Shown: piece by piece, positions 1 through 7,662 of the stretch | Layout of the letters: the number at the start of each line of letters is the position of its first letter | Position numbering within the stretch: the stretch's first letter is position 1 | Assembly (NCBI GenBank): GCA_016218725.1 | Contig: JACRDB010000055.1 | Coordinates: 1 to 36,632, forward strand | Source of the DNA: Deltaproteobacteria bacterium | GTDB lineage: Bacteria; Myxococcota_A; Polyangia; Polyangiales; Ga0077539 | DNA: 36,632 nucleotides | Direction: 5' to 3' | Program-made: the position numbers and the translations under genes | The notes under the pieces: model-generated | Told to the model about the DNA's origin: nothing | The model's input: the letters and a program-made list of their open reading frames with translations, nothing else | Database searches by the model: none

Positions 1-503
1 CGCGCGGGCGGCGCCTCCCCACCGGGCGCGAGCGCGGCCGCCCGCGGCGCCAGGCCCGCGGCGGCGGCCAGCACGTCCTGCCGGGTGACCCGCTCGTTCT
101 CGCCGGTGCCGCGCACCCTGGAGACGTCCACCCCGAGCTCGAGGGCCAGCTTGCGCACCGCGGGCGTGGTGCGCGGCGCGCGGCCGTCGTCCTCCGAGGG
201 CGGCTCCTTCGGGGCCTCCGCGGGCGCCGGCGCGGGCGCCGCCCCGGCCGTCGTCCCGGCCGCCGCGGGCTCCGCGAGCTCCGCGATGGGCGTCTGCGTG
301 GGCACCGTCTGCCCCTCCGACGCCAGGAGCCGCGAGACCACCCCCGCCGCGGGGGACGGCACGTCCATGTCCGCCTTGTCCGTGGACACCGTGACCAGCG
401 TCTGGTCCTTGCGCACGGCGTCGCCTTCCTTGACGTGCCAGCGGGTGATGGTCCCCTCGACGACGCTCTCGCCGAGCTGGGGCATGACAACCGAGAAAGC
501 CAT
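1..503 (-). CDS. 2-oxo acid dehydrogenase E2 (dihydrolipoamide acyltransferase), N-terminal part
   Basis: This is the acyltransferase core subunit of a 2-oxo acid dehydrogenase complex (pyruvate, 2-oxoglutarate or branched-chain type). Its lipoyl arm carries the acyl group from E1 to CoA. The ATG at 503 opens with a complete lipoyl domain (about residues 1-80): PQLGESVVEGTI, then STDKADMDVP with the lipoylated lysine at residue 43. An Ala/Pro-rich linker follows, then a peripheral subunit (E3)-binding domain reading TPAVRKLALELGVDVSRV and GTGENERVTRQDV. The catalytic domain lies beyond the left edge, so the gene is cut by the window, not broken. GAGGAG about a dozen bases upstream supports the start. 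The substrate class cannot be decided without the catalytic domain. Confidence 0.93.
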   Translation of the reverse strand, partial: MAFSVVMPQLGESVVEGTITRWHVKEGDAVRKDQTLVTVSTDKADMDVPSPAAGVVSRLLASEGQTVPTQTPIAELAEPAAAGTTAGAAPAPAPAEAPKEPPSEDDGRAPRTTPAVRKLALELGVDVSRVRGTGENERVTRQDVLAAAAGLAPRAAALAPGGEAPPA

Positions 504-602
504 GGGACTGCGTCGCTCCTCGCGCGGCGGTGCTCCTGCCCTCGCGCGGCGCCGGACGCTACTACAACCCCTCGCCCCTGGGAACGCCCGCCCGCGCTGG
601 CG

Positions 603-2456
603 CTACCCGCGCATGTACAGCACGTACCAGAGCACCGTCGTCGCGCTGGCCAGCACCGCGATCCCCACGAAGACAAAGAGCAGCACCGAGGCCCCGCTGC
701 GCTCCTCCGGGGGCGCCTCCGGGACCGGCCCGCCGCCCACGGGCTCCAGGGTGTAGGCGCCGTCTCCCACGGCCCCGGGGACCCCGGGCGGCTGGGAGAA
801 CAGGTCCCCGGGGGGAGGCTCCGGGCCTGGCTCCTGCGCCTCCAGGGCGCCGGGGGCCTGGCTCCGGCGCTGCACCAGGGAGATCGCCTGGGTGCGCTCC
901 CGGGGCTCCTGCGCGGGCTTCTCCGGCGGGTCGGGCTGCGTCAGGGACACCGGCGCCTCGGGCACCGGGAAGCGCGCCGCCGCCGCGCGGAGGCTCGCGG
1001 CCACCTCCATGGGCGGCCTGGGGTCGAAGACCGTGCGGGCCTCCTCCAACGGGAGCTCCGCGGGATTGTCCGACGGGAAGGGCGTGGGCAGGGGGCTCCC
1101 CCGCGGAACGCCCCGCGCGGGCGTCACGGTCCGCGTCGGCACCACCGGCGTAAACGACGGGGGCGCGCCGTTGCGCTGCGGGCTGCGCGTGATCAGCGCC
1201 GTCTCCCCGTCGTCGTCGTACTCCAGGTTGTTCCCCACGCCCGCGACCGGGGTGGGGGGCGAAGGGGGCGCAGGGGGCGCAACGGGCGCGCGCAGCGCGG
1301 CGGGCGTGGGCGCCGCCAGCGTGGGCTTGCGCCTGCTCTGCGACACCCCGCCAGCGCCCGCGCTCTGGGCGTTCACCGAAGGTGCGCCCGGGACCGACAC
1401 CCGCGGTGAGGTAGGCGCCTCGACCACCGTGGCCGACACCTCATTGGAGGGGCCGGAGCTCTCCCGGAGCCACTCGCGGACGGCGCGGCGCTCGCGCTCG
1501 ATCTTCTGCGCGGCGACGCCGGAGATGAACGCCCCGACCTCCCTGGGGCTGGCGAGGTGGGCGCGGAGCTTCGCCTCGATGGCGTCCGCGAAGGCCGCGG
1601 CGGTGGGGTAGCGCTCGTCCGGGTCCACCATGAGGGCGCGGCGGCAGACCTCGTCCAGGGCCGGGGGGAGCTTGGGGTCGATGTCCGAGAGCCTGGGGTA
1701 CTCACCGGCCATGATCTTCCGGGCGGTCTCCACGTCGTTCTCGCCGGCGTAGAGCCGCCGGAGGGTGACGGCCTCCCAGAGGGTGACGCCCATGCCGAAG
1801 ATGTCCACCCGGCGGTCCACGGCGGAGCCCCGGAGCTGCTCCGGGGCCATGAAATTGAGCTTGCCCTTGATCATCCCGACGCGGGTGGTGGTGATCCGGG
1901 TCTCCGCCTTGGCGATGCCAAAATCCACGATGCGCGAGCTGCCGTCCACGCCGATGACGATGTTCTGCGGGGACACGTCCCGGTGGATGATCTTCAGGTG
2001 CGAGCCGTCCATGCCGCAGAGTTCGTGCGCGGCGTGGAGGCCCGCGAGGGCGTCCAGGACCACCCGGAGCGTGATGTTGAGCGGCACCCGGCGCCGGAGG
2101 TTGATGGCCATCTTCTCCACGTTGGAGAAGCTGTCCCCCTCGACGTAGTCCATGATCAGGAAGATCAGGTCGTCCTCCTGGCCTACATCTATGATGGGCA
2201 CCACGTTCGGGTGGTGGATCATGGACGCCACGCGGGCCTCGTCGAGGAACATCTCGACGAAGGCCTCGTCCGTGGCCAGGTGGCGGTGCATGGCCTTGAC
2301 GGCCACCAGGCGCTGGAACCCGCCGGAGCCAAGGGACCGGGCGAGGTACACCGACGCCATGCCCCCGGTGCCGATCTCCGCGATCACGTCGAAGCGCCCG
2401 ATGCGCTCCCCGACCAGGCTGCTGGTCCTCCGGGGGCTTTCCTCGTCGGTCCTCAT
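603..2456 (-). CDS. Membrane-anchored Ser/Thr protein kinase (PknB-like)
   Basis: This is a eukaryotic-type (Hanks) Ser/Thr kinase of 617 residues. The kinase domain spans about residues 22-293 and looks fully active: glycine loop GTGGMASVYLA near 29-39, VAVK with Lys54, a candidate helix-C Glu73, HRDVSPQN with Asp160, DFG at 178-180 and APE near 204-206. A long Pro/Ala-rich linker (about 300-588) follows, then one membrane helix at about 590-612 with only a few residues after it. The kinase therefore sits in the cytoplasm, tethered by its C terminus, with no extracellular sensor domain. The HRDVSPQN loop is common in myxobacterial kinases. It lies 99 bases upstream of the E2 gene on the same strand, but no functional link is visible. 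Substrates are unknown. Confidence 0.93.
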   Translation of the reverse strand: MRTDEESPRRTSSLVGERIGRFDVIAEIGTGGMASVYLARSLGSGGFQRLVAVKAMHRHLATDEAFVEMFLDEARVASMIHHPNVVPIIDVGQEDDLIFLIMDYVEGDSFSNVEKMAINLRRRVPLNITLRVVLDALAGLHAAHELCGMDGSHLKIIHRDVSPQNIVIGVDGSSRIVDFGIAKAETRITTTRVGMIKGKLNFMAPEQLRGSAVDRRVDIFGMGVTLWEAVTLRRLYAGENDVETARKIMAGEYPRLSDIDPKLPPALDEVCRRALMVDPDERYPTAAAFADAIEAKLRAHLASPREVGAFISGVAAQKIERERRAVREWLRESSGPSNEVSATVVEAPTSPRVSVPGAPSVNAQSAGAGGVSQSRRKPTLAAPTPAALRAPVAPPAPPSPPTPVAGVGNNLEYDDDGETALITRSPQRNGAPPSFTPVVPTRTVTPARGVPRGSPLPTPFPSDNPAELPLEEARTVFDPRPPMEVAASLRAAAARFPVPEAPVSLTQPDPPEKPAQEPRERTQAISLVQRRSQAPGALEAQEPGPEPPPGDLFSQPPGVPGAVGDGAYTLEPVGGGPVPEAPPEERSGASVLLFVFVGIAVLASATTVLWYVLYMRG

Positions 2457-2511
2457 CCAGCCCTGAAAGCTACCACGCCGGACGCCCTCGCAGGAACCCG
2501 CCTCTTCTTTT

Positions 2512-3339
2512 CTACCCGCCGGGCTCCAGCCTCACGGGCGCGCAAAGACCCTGGGGGCCTTCCTTGAGCGGCCCCGCCAGCCAGCTCCTGGCGCCGCGCT
2601 CCAGCCGCCGTTGCAGGCGCCGGAGGGCCTGGTCTTCGATGCGCACCCAGGTGGTGAGCGCCAGGTCCGGAGGCTCCCTGCCCTCCACCACCCGACGCAG
2701 CGTCGCGGGGTCCGTCGCGTGGCGGTACGTCAGCGTGCGGGGGTAGGAGTGCGCGGGGGTGAACGCGGTGCGAAGCTCCAGCGGTCCGAAGCGCCGGTGC
2801 ATCCCCAGGGCCTTCCCGGTCCACTGCGCGGCGCCCACCAGCCGCGACGCTCGCAGGAGCGCGCACCCGAGGGCCTTGGTGAAGGTCCCGAGGCCCCGCA
2901 GGCCGAGCTCCCCGCCCAGGGAGCCCACGTTGTGCTCGAAGAACTCCCCGGGGGCCACCGTGGGGATCGCCACGTGCAGGCTCACGGGCACCCACACCCG
3001 GTCCCGAGAGGCCACCTCGAAGCGCTCGCGCACCGCGGGGCTCACCGCCGAGGGCCGCGCCGCCAGGCCGAAGAGCGCGCTCGGCCACTCGGCGCAGTCG
3101 TAGAACACCCACCGTGGCATGGCCATCGCCTGGGGCCCGAAGGTGAACGCGTCCAGCCGCTCGATCCAGGAGAGGAAGAGCTGCGAGGAGAGCCTCGTCG
3201 GGTCAAGCCTCAGGGCCTTGTCAATCTTCACCCCGAGGGGGTCCAGGTCCAGGTGCTCCAGGTGCTCCGCCGGGGCCACGACGAAGGGGCGGCACACCTG
3301 GAGCGCGGCGCGGTAGGCCTCGCAGAACGGGGGCGTCAC
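2512..3339 (-). CDS. Conserved-looking hypothetical protein, 275 aa
   Basis: I do not recognise this family. The protein is mostly soluble in character, with no signal peptide, no clear transmembrane helix and no cysteine metal motif. It has aromatic/hydrophobic blocks such as MAMPRWVFYDCAEWP near residues 93-107 and a basic C-terminal third. The start is GTG at 3339, chosen because TACAAC lies 7 bases upstream and the frame opens there; there is no Shine-Dalgarno sequence. Codon use matches its neighbours and the opposite frames give no protein of known type, so it is probably a real gene. It ends 55 bases before the kinase gene on the same strand and is divergent from the NADH dehydrogenase gene. 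Function is unknown. Confidence 0.72.
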   Translation of the reverse strand: MTPPFCEAYRAALQVCRPFVVAPAEHLEHLDLDPLGVKIDKALRLDPTRLSSQLFLSWIERLDAFTFGPQAMAMPRWVFYDCAEWPSALFGLAARPSAVSPAVRERFEVASRDRVWVPVSLHVAIPTVAPGEFFEHNVGSLGGELGLRGLGTFTKALGCALLRASRLVGAAQWTGKALGMHRRFGPLELRTAFTPAHSYPRTLTYRHATDPATLRRVVEGREPPDLALTTWVRIEDQALRRLQRRLERGARSWLAGPLKEGPQGLCAPVRLEPGG

Positions 3340-3346
3340 CCGGAGG

Positions 3347-3352
3347 GTTGTA
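3347..3352 (-). promoter_or_regulatory. Candidate -10 box (TACAAC) for the 275-aa gene
   Basis: TACAAC on the minus strand matches four of six bases of TATAAT and ends 7 bases before the GTG at 3339. Transcription would then begin at or next to the start codon. No good -35 element is seen. Confidence 0.35.
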
Positions 3353-3388
3353 CCGCAATGGGGCTCCCGGTGAGGGACCCTTTGGACC

Positions 3389-3394
3389 TACAGT
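3389..3394 (+). promoter_or_regulatory. Candidate -10 box (TACAGT) for ndh
   Basis: TACAGT ends 7 bases before the ATG at 3402, and no purine-rich ribosome-binding site lies between them. This fits a leaderless or near-leaderless transcript. No convincing -35 element is present. Confidence 0.35.
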
Positions 3395-3401
3395 AGCGCC
3401 C

Positions 3402-4724
3402 ATGGCCGAGCCGCACGTGGTGATCGTCGGGGGCGGGTTCGCGGGGCTCTACGCCGCCCGGGCCCTCAAGAGCGAGGCCGTCCGGGTGACCCTGGTGGAC
3501 CGGCACAACCACCACACCTTCCAGCCGCTCCTGTACCAGGTGGCCACCGCGGGGCTCAACCCCAGCGAGATCGCCGCCCCCATCCGGGCGCTCCTGCGCG
3601 GACAGAGGAACGCTACGGTCCTCCTGGCCGAGGCGACCGCCGTGGACCTGGCCGCGCACACGGTGCAACTGGCCGACGGGGCGCTCACCTACGACTACCT
3701 GCTCCTGGCCACCGGGGCGACGCACTCGTACTTTGGCCACGACGACTGGGCGGACCGGGCCCCGGGGCTCAAGACCATTGAAGACGCCCTGGAGATCCGT
3801 CGGCGCTTCCTCCTGGCCTTCGAGGCCGCGGAGCGCGAGGCCGACGCGGCCCGGCGGCGCGCGTGGCTGACCTTTGTGGTCATCGGCGCGGGGGCCACCG
3901 GGGCTGAGCTGGCGGGCTCCATCGTGGAGGTGGCCCGGCACACCCTGGAGCATGACTTCCGCAACATCGACCCGGCCCTGGCCCGGGTGGTGCTGGTCGA
4001 GGGCCTGGACCGGGTGCTGCCGTCCTACCCCGAGGACCAGTCCGTCAAGGCCCGCAAGCAGTTGGAGGAGATGGGCGTCGAGGTCCGTACCGGGACCCGG
4101 GTGACGGCCATCGACGCCGACGGGGTGCGCCTCGGGGAGAGCGAGCGCCTCGACGCCCGGACGGTGCTCTGGGCCGCGGGCGTGGCCGCCTCTCCGCTGG
4201 CGCGCTCCCTGGGGGTGCCCCTGGACAAGGCCGGCAGGGTCGTGGTGGACGCCACGCTCACCGTGCCCGGGCACCCCGAGGTGTCCGTGGTCGGGGACCT
4301 GTGCCACCTGGAGCAGGACGGAGAGCTCGTCCCCGGCGTGGCCCGGGCGGCCATCGATGCGGGCGGCCACGCCGCGCGGAACATCCTCCGGCTCGTGCGG
4401 CGCGAGGGCCTCCTGCCGTTTCGCTACCGGGACCTCGGGGCCTTCGCCATCTTTGGCCGGGCCCGCGCCGTGGGCAACGCCTTCGGGGTCAAGCTCTCCG
4501 GGCTCCTGGCCTGGCTCGGCTGGCTCTTCGTCCACCTGCTCTTCCTGATCGGGTTCCGTAGCCGACTCTTCGTGCTCCTTCAATGGACCTGGAGCTTCTA
4601 TACCTGGAACAAGACCGCGCGGCTGATCACCGGCCCCATGCCCGCGGTGCTCCTCGCCGGCCCCGTCTCCCGCCACCCCGAGAGCCCCCCGAAGGCGGTT
4701 GACGCCGCGGCCCGGACGAACTAA
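3402..4724 (+). CDS. ndh: Type II NADH:quinone oxidoreductase (NDH-2)
   Basis: This single-subunit flavoprotein oxidises NADH and passes electrons to membrane quinone without pumping protons. It has 440 residues from the ATG at 3402. The frame extends further upstream, but the Rossmann fold HVVIVGGGFAGLYAAR begins directly after this Met, so the extension is unlikely to be coding. The first dinucleotide fold (FAD) is at about 5-35, the second (VVIGAGATGAELAGS, NADH) at about 159-173, and the FAD-contacting VSVVGDL lies near residue 290. The C-terminal 70 residues include hydrophobic, aromatic segments (LLAWLGWLFVHLLFLIGF) typical of membrane attachment in NDH-2. Length fits the family. It is followed on the same strand by a 56-aa basic protein. 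Confidence 0.93.
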   Translation: MAEPHVVIVGGGFAGLYAARALKSEAVRVTLVDRHNHHTFQPLLYQVATAGLNPSEIAAPIRALLRGQRNATVLLAEATAVDLAAHTVQLADGALTYDYLLLATGATHSYFGHDDWADRAPGLKTIEDALEIRRRFLLAFEAAEREADAARRRAWLTFVVIGAGATGAELAGSIVEVARHTLEHDFRNIDPALARVVLVEGLDRVLPSYPEDQSVKARKQLEEMGVEVRTGTRVTAIDADGVRLGESERLDARTVLWAAGVAASPLARSLGVPLDKAGRVVVDATLTVPGHPEVSVVGDLCHLEQDGELVPGVARAAIDAGGHAARNILRLVRREGLLPFRYRDLGAFAIFGRARAVGNAFGVKLSGLLAWLGWLFVHLLFLIGFRSRLFVLLQWTWSFYTWNKTARLITGPMPAVLLAGPVSRHPESPPKAVDAAARTN

Positions 4725-4770
4725 CTCTCCCGACCCTTACCCATTCCCCCCGGAACCAGAAGGCACCTCC

Positions 4771-4941
4771 ATGGTCTCCCTCACCCAGAAGACTCAGCGC
4801 ATCCGGCGCCGCAAGCAGTCCACCGCAGGCAAGAAGAACAAGCGGGCCCGCCGCGCCCACGGCACCCCGTCGTTCCCGCTCGTCCCCGCCGCCACCACGG
4901 CGCCCGCGGGCGCGGCCACGGCGACCGACGCCAAGGGCTGA
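4771..4941 (+). CDS. Small, highly basic protein of 56 aa
   Basis: I do not recognise a family. The ATG at 4771 opens a 56-residue protein whose first 30 residues are rich in Arg and Lys (TQKTQRIRRRKQSTAGKK, then RARRAHG), followed by a short Ala/Thr/Pro tail. AGAAGG about 9-14 bases upstream can serve as a ribosome-binding site. The basic head suggests nucleic-acid or ribosome binding, by composition only. It begins 46 bases after ndh, so it may be co-transcribed, and its TGA lies in a hairpin shared with the convergent methyltransferase gene. A longer in-frame start at 4699 would overlap the end of ndh and is less likely. Confidence 0.6.
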   Translation: MVSLTQKTQRIRRRKQSTAGKKNKRARRAHGTPSFPLVPAATTAPAGAATATDAKG

Positions 4942-4952
4942 GCGCCCTCAGC
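4937..4952. terminator. Short hairpin holding both convergent stop codons
   Basis: GCTGAG-CGCC-CTCAGC forms a perfect six-pair stem with a four-base loop. The TGA of the small basic gene is in one arm and the TGA of the convergent O-methyltransferase gene in the other. On the plus strand TCTTCTTC follows, so a weak bidirectional terminator is plausible. Confidence 0.45.
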
Positions 4953-5601
4953 TCTTCTTCACGGCGACCACCAGGCCGTCCGGGGTCGGCACGCATACTG
5001 CGTTGAAATCATTGGACAATTCCTGGTGGAAGCGCCGCATTTTCGAGGCCTCCGGGGCGTCCCCCAGGAGGTCGCCGAAGAGGTAGGCGTTGTCCCCGAG
5101 GAGCAGCCCCCCAGGGCGGAGGTTCCGGGCGGCCCACTGGCCGTAGCGGTCATAGTTGCCCTTGTCCGCGTCCAGGAAGACGGCGTCGAAGGGGCCGTGG
5201 GGCTCCAGCTCCGGGAGGCGCTCCAGGGCGGCGCCCTCGCACACGGTGACGCGCTCCGAGAGCCCTGCGAGCTGGATGTTCTCCCGGGCCACCCGGGCAT
5301 GCAGGGGGTTCATTTCCACGGTCCAGAGGTGCCCTTCAGGGCCCAGGGCCCGGGCGATGTACAGGGCCGAGAAGCCCGCCAGGGTGCCGAGCTCGACCAC
5401 CTTGCGGGCGCCCTGGAGCCGCAGGAGGAGCCCCAGGAGAGCCCCCTCGGCGCGCCCCACCTGGATGGCCGGGAGGCCCTGGGCGGGGGCGTCGAAGGCC
5501 CTGGAGAGCGCGGCGTCCAGGGGGTGGTGGAGGGCGTCCACCCACGCGAGGAGCTCGGGGTTGGAGTAGCGGGTCCCTGCGCGGGAGCTGGGGTCGGCCA
5601 T
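4948..5601 (-). CDS. SAM-dependent O-methyltransferase, class I (caffeoyl-CoA OMT-like family)
   Basis: This is a small soluble methyltransferase that would transfer methyl from S-adenosylmethionine to a hydroxyl of a small, unidentified acceptor. Counting from the ATG at 5601 (217 aa), SAM motif I is KVVELGTLAGFSALYIA near 67-83, an acidic residue follows in WTVEMNP, and FLDADKGNYDRY near 142-153 is the hallmark of the family's metal/substrate site. LRPGGLLLGDNAYLFG follows. Length is normal for the group. A GTG at 5628 would add nine residues; neither start has a strong ribosome-binding site. The gene begins 31 bases after the peptidyl-tRNA hydrolase gene on the same strand, so the two are probably co-transcribed. 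Confidence 0.9.
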   Translation of the reverse strand: MADPSSRAGTRYSNPELLAWVDALHHPLDAALSRAFDAPAQGLPAIQVGRAEGALLGLLLRLQGARKVVELGTLAGFSALYIARALGPEGHLWTVEMNPLHARVARENIQLAGLSERVTVCEGAALERLPELEPHGPFDAVFLDADKGNYDRYGQWAARNLRPGGLLLGDNAYLFGDLLGDAPEASKMRRFHQELSNDFNAVCVPTPDGLVVAVKKS

Positions 5602-5632
5602 GGGCGCATTGATGCACGCCCCGGTCACCGCG

Positions 5633-6403
5633 TCACGCGGAACGCACCCGCGGAAGGTCCCGCAGGCGCTCGGGCCAGCGCGAGGGCGCGCGGGGCGCGA
5701 AGCCCAGCACGGTCTCGGTCCCCGGGGACACCTCCGTGAGCCCGGCGTCCCTCACGGCCACGCACCGCTCCTCCCTCCGGAGGGCGGCCCAGAGCTCCCC
5801 GGTGGCCTCCCGCACCGCGCAGGGGTGGCCGGCATGCACCCAGCCCTCCAGGGCGCCGGGGTCCCCGGGGCCGAGCGCCTGGGCGGCCATGAGCACCGCG
5901 TGGCCCACCTGCGCGGCGAGCTTGCCCGCGCTCATGGGCACCTGGCCGTGGACCACCAGGAGCGCGGTGGGCGCCTGGGGCACCGCCAGGCCCTCCCCCG
6001 GCGGGAACGCCTCGGGCGCTGGAGAGTACGCCTGGAGCTTCACCAGGAGCCGCTCCCGCGCGCTCTTCTTCCGTGGTGGCAGGGCGCGGACGAGCCCCCC
6101 GTCGCCCGCGGAGCCCTCGACGGTGAAGCCCGCGAGGGCCTCCAGCGCGGCCCACTCCCTCTCCGAGGCCCGCAGGCACACCTTGCGAAAAGAGCGCGCT
6201 CCCCAGTGCTGGAAGGCATCCCTCCAGGCGGGGTCCAGGGAGAGGGCGGTGACCCCCGCGGTGGCCCTGGCGGCGGCCACCAGGAGCGCCTCCAGGGTGG
6301 GCGCGAGCGCGCGGCGCACGACCAGGTAGAGCACCCAGGGGTCGTCCTGGGCGGCGCGCTGCAGCGCCAGGGCCTCGTCGTCGTAGAGGTTCTTCTCGGC
6401 CAT
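5633..6403 (-). CDS. PTH2-family peptidyl-tRNA hydrolase with extra N-terminal domain
   Basis: Residues about 147-237 form a PTH2 domain: VPMSAGKLAAQVGHAVLMAA (Lys161, His168) and VAVRDAGLTEVSPGTETVLG (Asp219). These are the signatures of the archaeal/eukaryotic Pth2 fold, which frees tRNA from stalled peptidyl-tRNA. The first 145 residues are a separate domain (WVLYLVVRRALAP, SFRKVCLRAS, LLVKLQAYSP). From memory, this arrangement resembles actinobacterial PTH2 proteins with a similar N-terminal half. The protein is 256 aa, about twice a minimal Pth2. The start is the ATG at 6403, with TGCTACGGT ending 12 bases upstream as a possible promoter element. Bacteria normally use the unrelated Pth1, so this is probably an auxiliary enzyme; its true substrate is not certain. 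Confidence 0.82.
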   Translation of the reverse strand: MAEKNLYDDEALALQRAAQDDPWVLYLVVRRALAPTLEALLVAAARATAGVTALSLDPAWRDAFQHWGARSFRKVCLRASEREWAALEALAGFTVEGSAGDGGLVRALPPRKKSARERLLVKLQAYSPAPEAFPPGEGLAVPQAPTALLVVHGQVPMSAGKLAAQVGHAVLMAAQALGPGDPGALEGWVHAGHPCAVREATGELWAALRREERCVAVRDAGLTEVSPGTETVLGFAPRAPSRWPERLRDLPRVRSA

Positions 6404-6463
6404 GGGTGTAGCTCGACCGTAGCACCGGAGCCGCGCTTTTAGCGCCGGGCGCGTCGGGGGTGC

Positions 6464-6469
6464 TATGGT
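6464..6469 (+). promoter_or_regulatory. Candidate extended -10 (TGC-TATGGT) for the hybrid kinase
   Basis: TATGGT is preceded by TGC, as in extended -10 promoters, and ends 5 bases before the GTG at 6475. The same nine bases occur at the same distance before the permease gene at 8850, which supports a regulatory role. Confidence 0.42.
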
Positions 6470-6474
6470 GGCAG

Positions 6475-7662
6475 GTGTTGGAAGGCGCGGACGAAGCGGC
6501 GCGGCTCGAGCTCCGGGTGGCCGCCCTCGAAGGGGAGCTCCGGGAGGCGCTGGAGCGGGCCCGCGAGGCCCAGGAGGCCCGGAGGCACTTCGTGGCGGCG
6601 GTGTCCCACGAGCTGCGCACGCCGCTCAACACCATCCTCGGGTTCTCGGAGCTCCTCCTGGAGGAGGCCACGCGGGATGGCCTCTCCACGGCCCGGAGGC
6701 TCGCCAAGATCCACGACGCGGGGCGCTCCCTCCTCGGGCTCGTGAACGACCTCCTGGACGTGTCCCGCACGGAGGGCACCTCACCGGACCTGCACCTCGT
6801 GGACACGGACCCCCTGGCGGTGGCCCGGGAGGCCCTGAGCCTCCAGCGCTCCCACGCCGAGGAGCGCGGCAACCGCCTGGTGCTGGACGCGCCGGACGGC
6901 ATGGGCATGGTGCGCACGGACGCGGTCAAGCTCCGCCGCGCGCTGGTGCATGTGCTCTCCAACGCGGTGCGCTTCACCCACGAGGGCACCGTGGCCCTCG
7001 CGCTGGCCAGCGACGGGGACGAGGTCACCTTCACGGTGACGGACACCGGCGTCGGCATGACCGAGGCGGAGCTCCAGGCGCTGACCAGGCCCTTCCCCCT
7101 CGGGGACCTGGAGCCCTTCCGGACCCACGGGGGCGCGGGCCTGGGCCTGGCGCTGGCGGACCGGCTCTGCGCGCTCCTCGGGGGCTCCCTGGCGCTCCAG
7201 AGCGCGCCAGGGAAGGGCACCACGGCCACGCTGCGCGTCCCGGCGCTGGCGCCGCGGGAGAGCGTCCCCGCGCGGGTGAGCACCCCGGAGCCTGGCCCGC
7301 GAGGCACCGCCCTCGTCGTGGACGACGACGGCTGCGCGCGGGAGATCCTCGCGGCGATGCTCACCCACGAGGGCTACGGCGTCCGCGCCGCGGCCACGGG
7401 CCCGGAGGCCCTGGAGCTCCTGCGTACGCTGCGCCCGTCGCTCCTCACGGTGGACCTGCTCCTCCCCGGTGGAGACGCCTGGAGCGTGCTCTCCACGCTC
7501 CAGGCGGACCCCGCCCTGCGCGAGGTCCCGGTGCTGGTGGTGAGCGCCCTGGAGGTGCCCTCGCTGCGCCGGACGCGGGGCGTGCGGCGGAGCCTCCTCA
7601 AGCCCGTGGACCGCGCGGAGCTGTCCGCCGCGCTGCGCTCGCTCACCGAGGAGGTACGCTAG
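6475..7662 (+). CDS. Cytoplasmic hybrid histidine kinase with C-terminal receiver
   Basis: This two-component protein of 395 residues (counted from GTG 6475) has no sensor or membrane domain. Residues 1-40 are a charged likely coiled coil. The dimerisation/phosphoacceptor segment FVAAVSHELRTPLNTILGFS carries His45. The ATPase domain shows the N box VLSNAVRFTHEG, G1 DTGVGM (190-195) and G2 GAGLGLALA (220-228). A receiver follows at about 278-393, with VVDDD, phosphoacceptor Asp327 in TVDLLLPG and Lys376 in LLKP. Earlier in-frame starts exist (GTG at 6460), but the TATGGT box 5 bases before 6475 favours the shorter form. It is divergent from the PTH2 gene and has no partner regulator nearby. 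Its input presumably comes through a partner protein. Confidence 0.9.
   Translation: MLEGADEAARLELRVAALEGELREALERAREAQEARRHFVAAVSHELRTPLNTILGFSELLLEEATRDGLSTARRLAKIHDAGRSLLGLVNDLLDVSRTEGTSPDLHLVDTDPLAVAREALSLQRSHAEERGNRLVLDAPDGMGMVRTDAVKLRRALVHVLSNAVRFTHEGTVALALASDGDEVTFTVTDTGVGMTEAELQALTRPFPLGDLEPFRTHGGAGLGLALADRLCALLGGSLALQSAPGKGTTATLRVPALAPRESVPARVSTPEPGPRGTALVVDDDGCAREILAAMLTHEGYGVRAAATGPEALELLRTLRPSLLTVDLLLPGGDAWSVLSTLQADPALREVPVLVVSALEVPSLRRTRGVRRSLLKPVDRAELSAALRSLTEEVR

Noticed and set aside
6465..6467. ATG at 6465 as start of the hybrid kinase
   Set aside because: It is out of frame with the kinase and lies within the TGCTATGGT promoter-like box.
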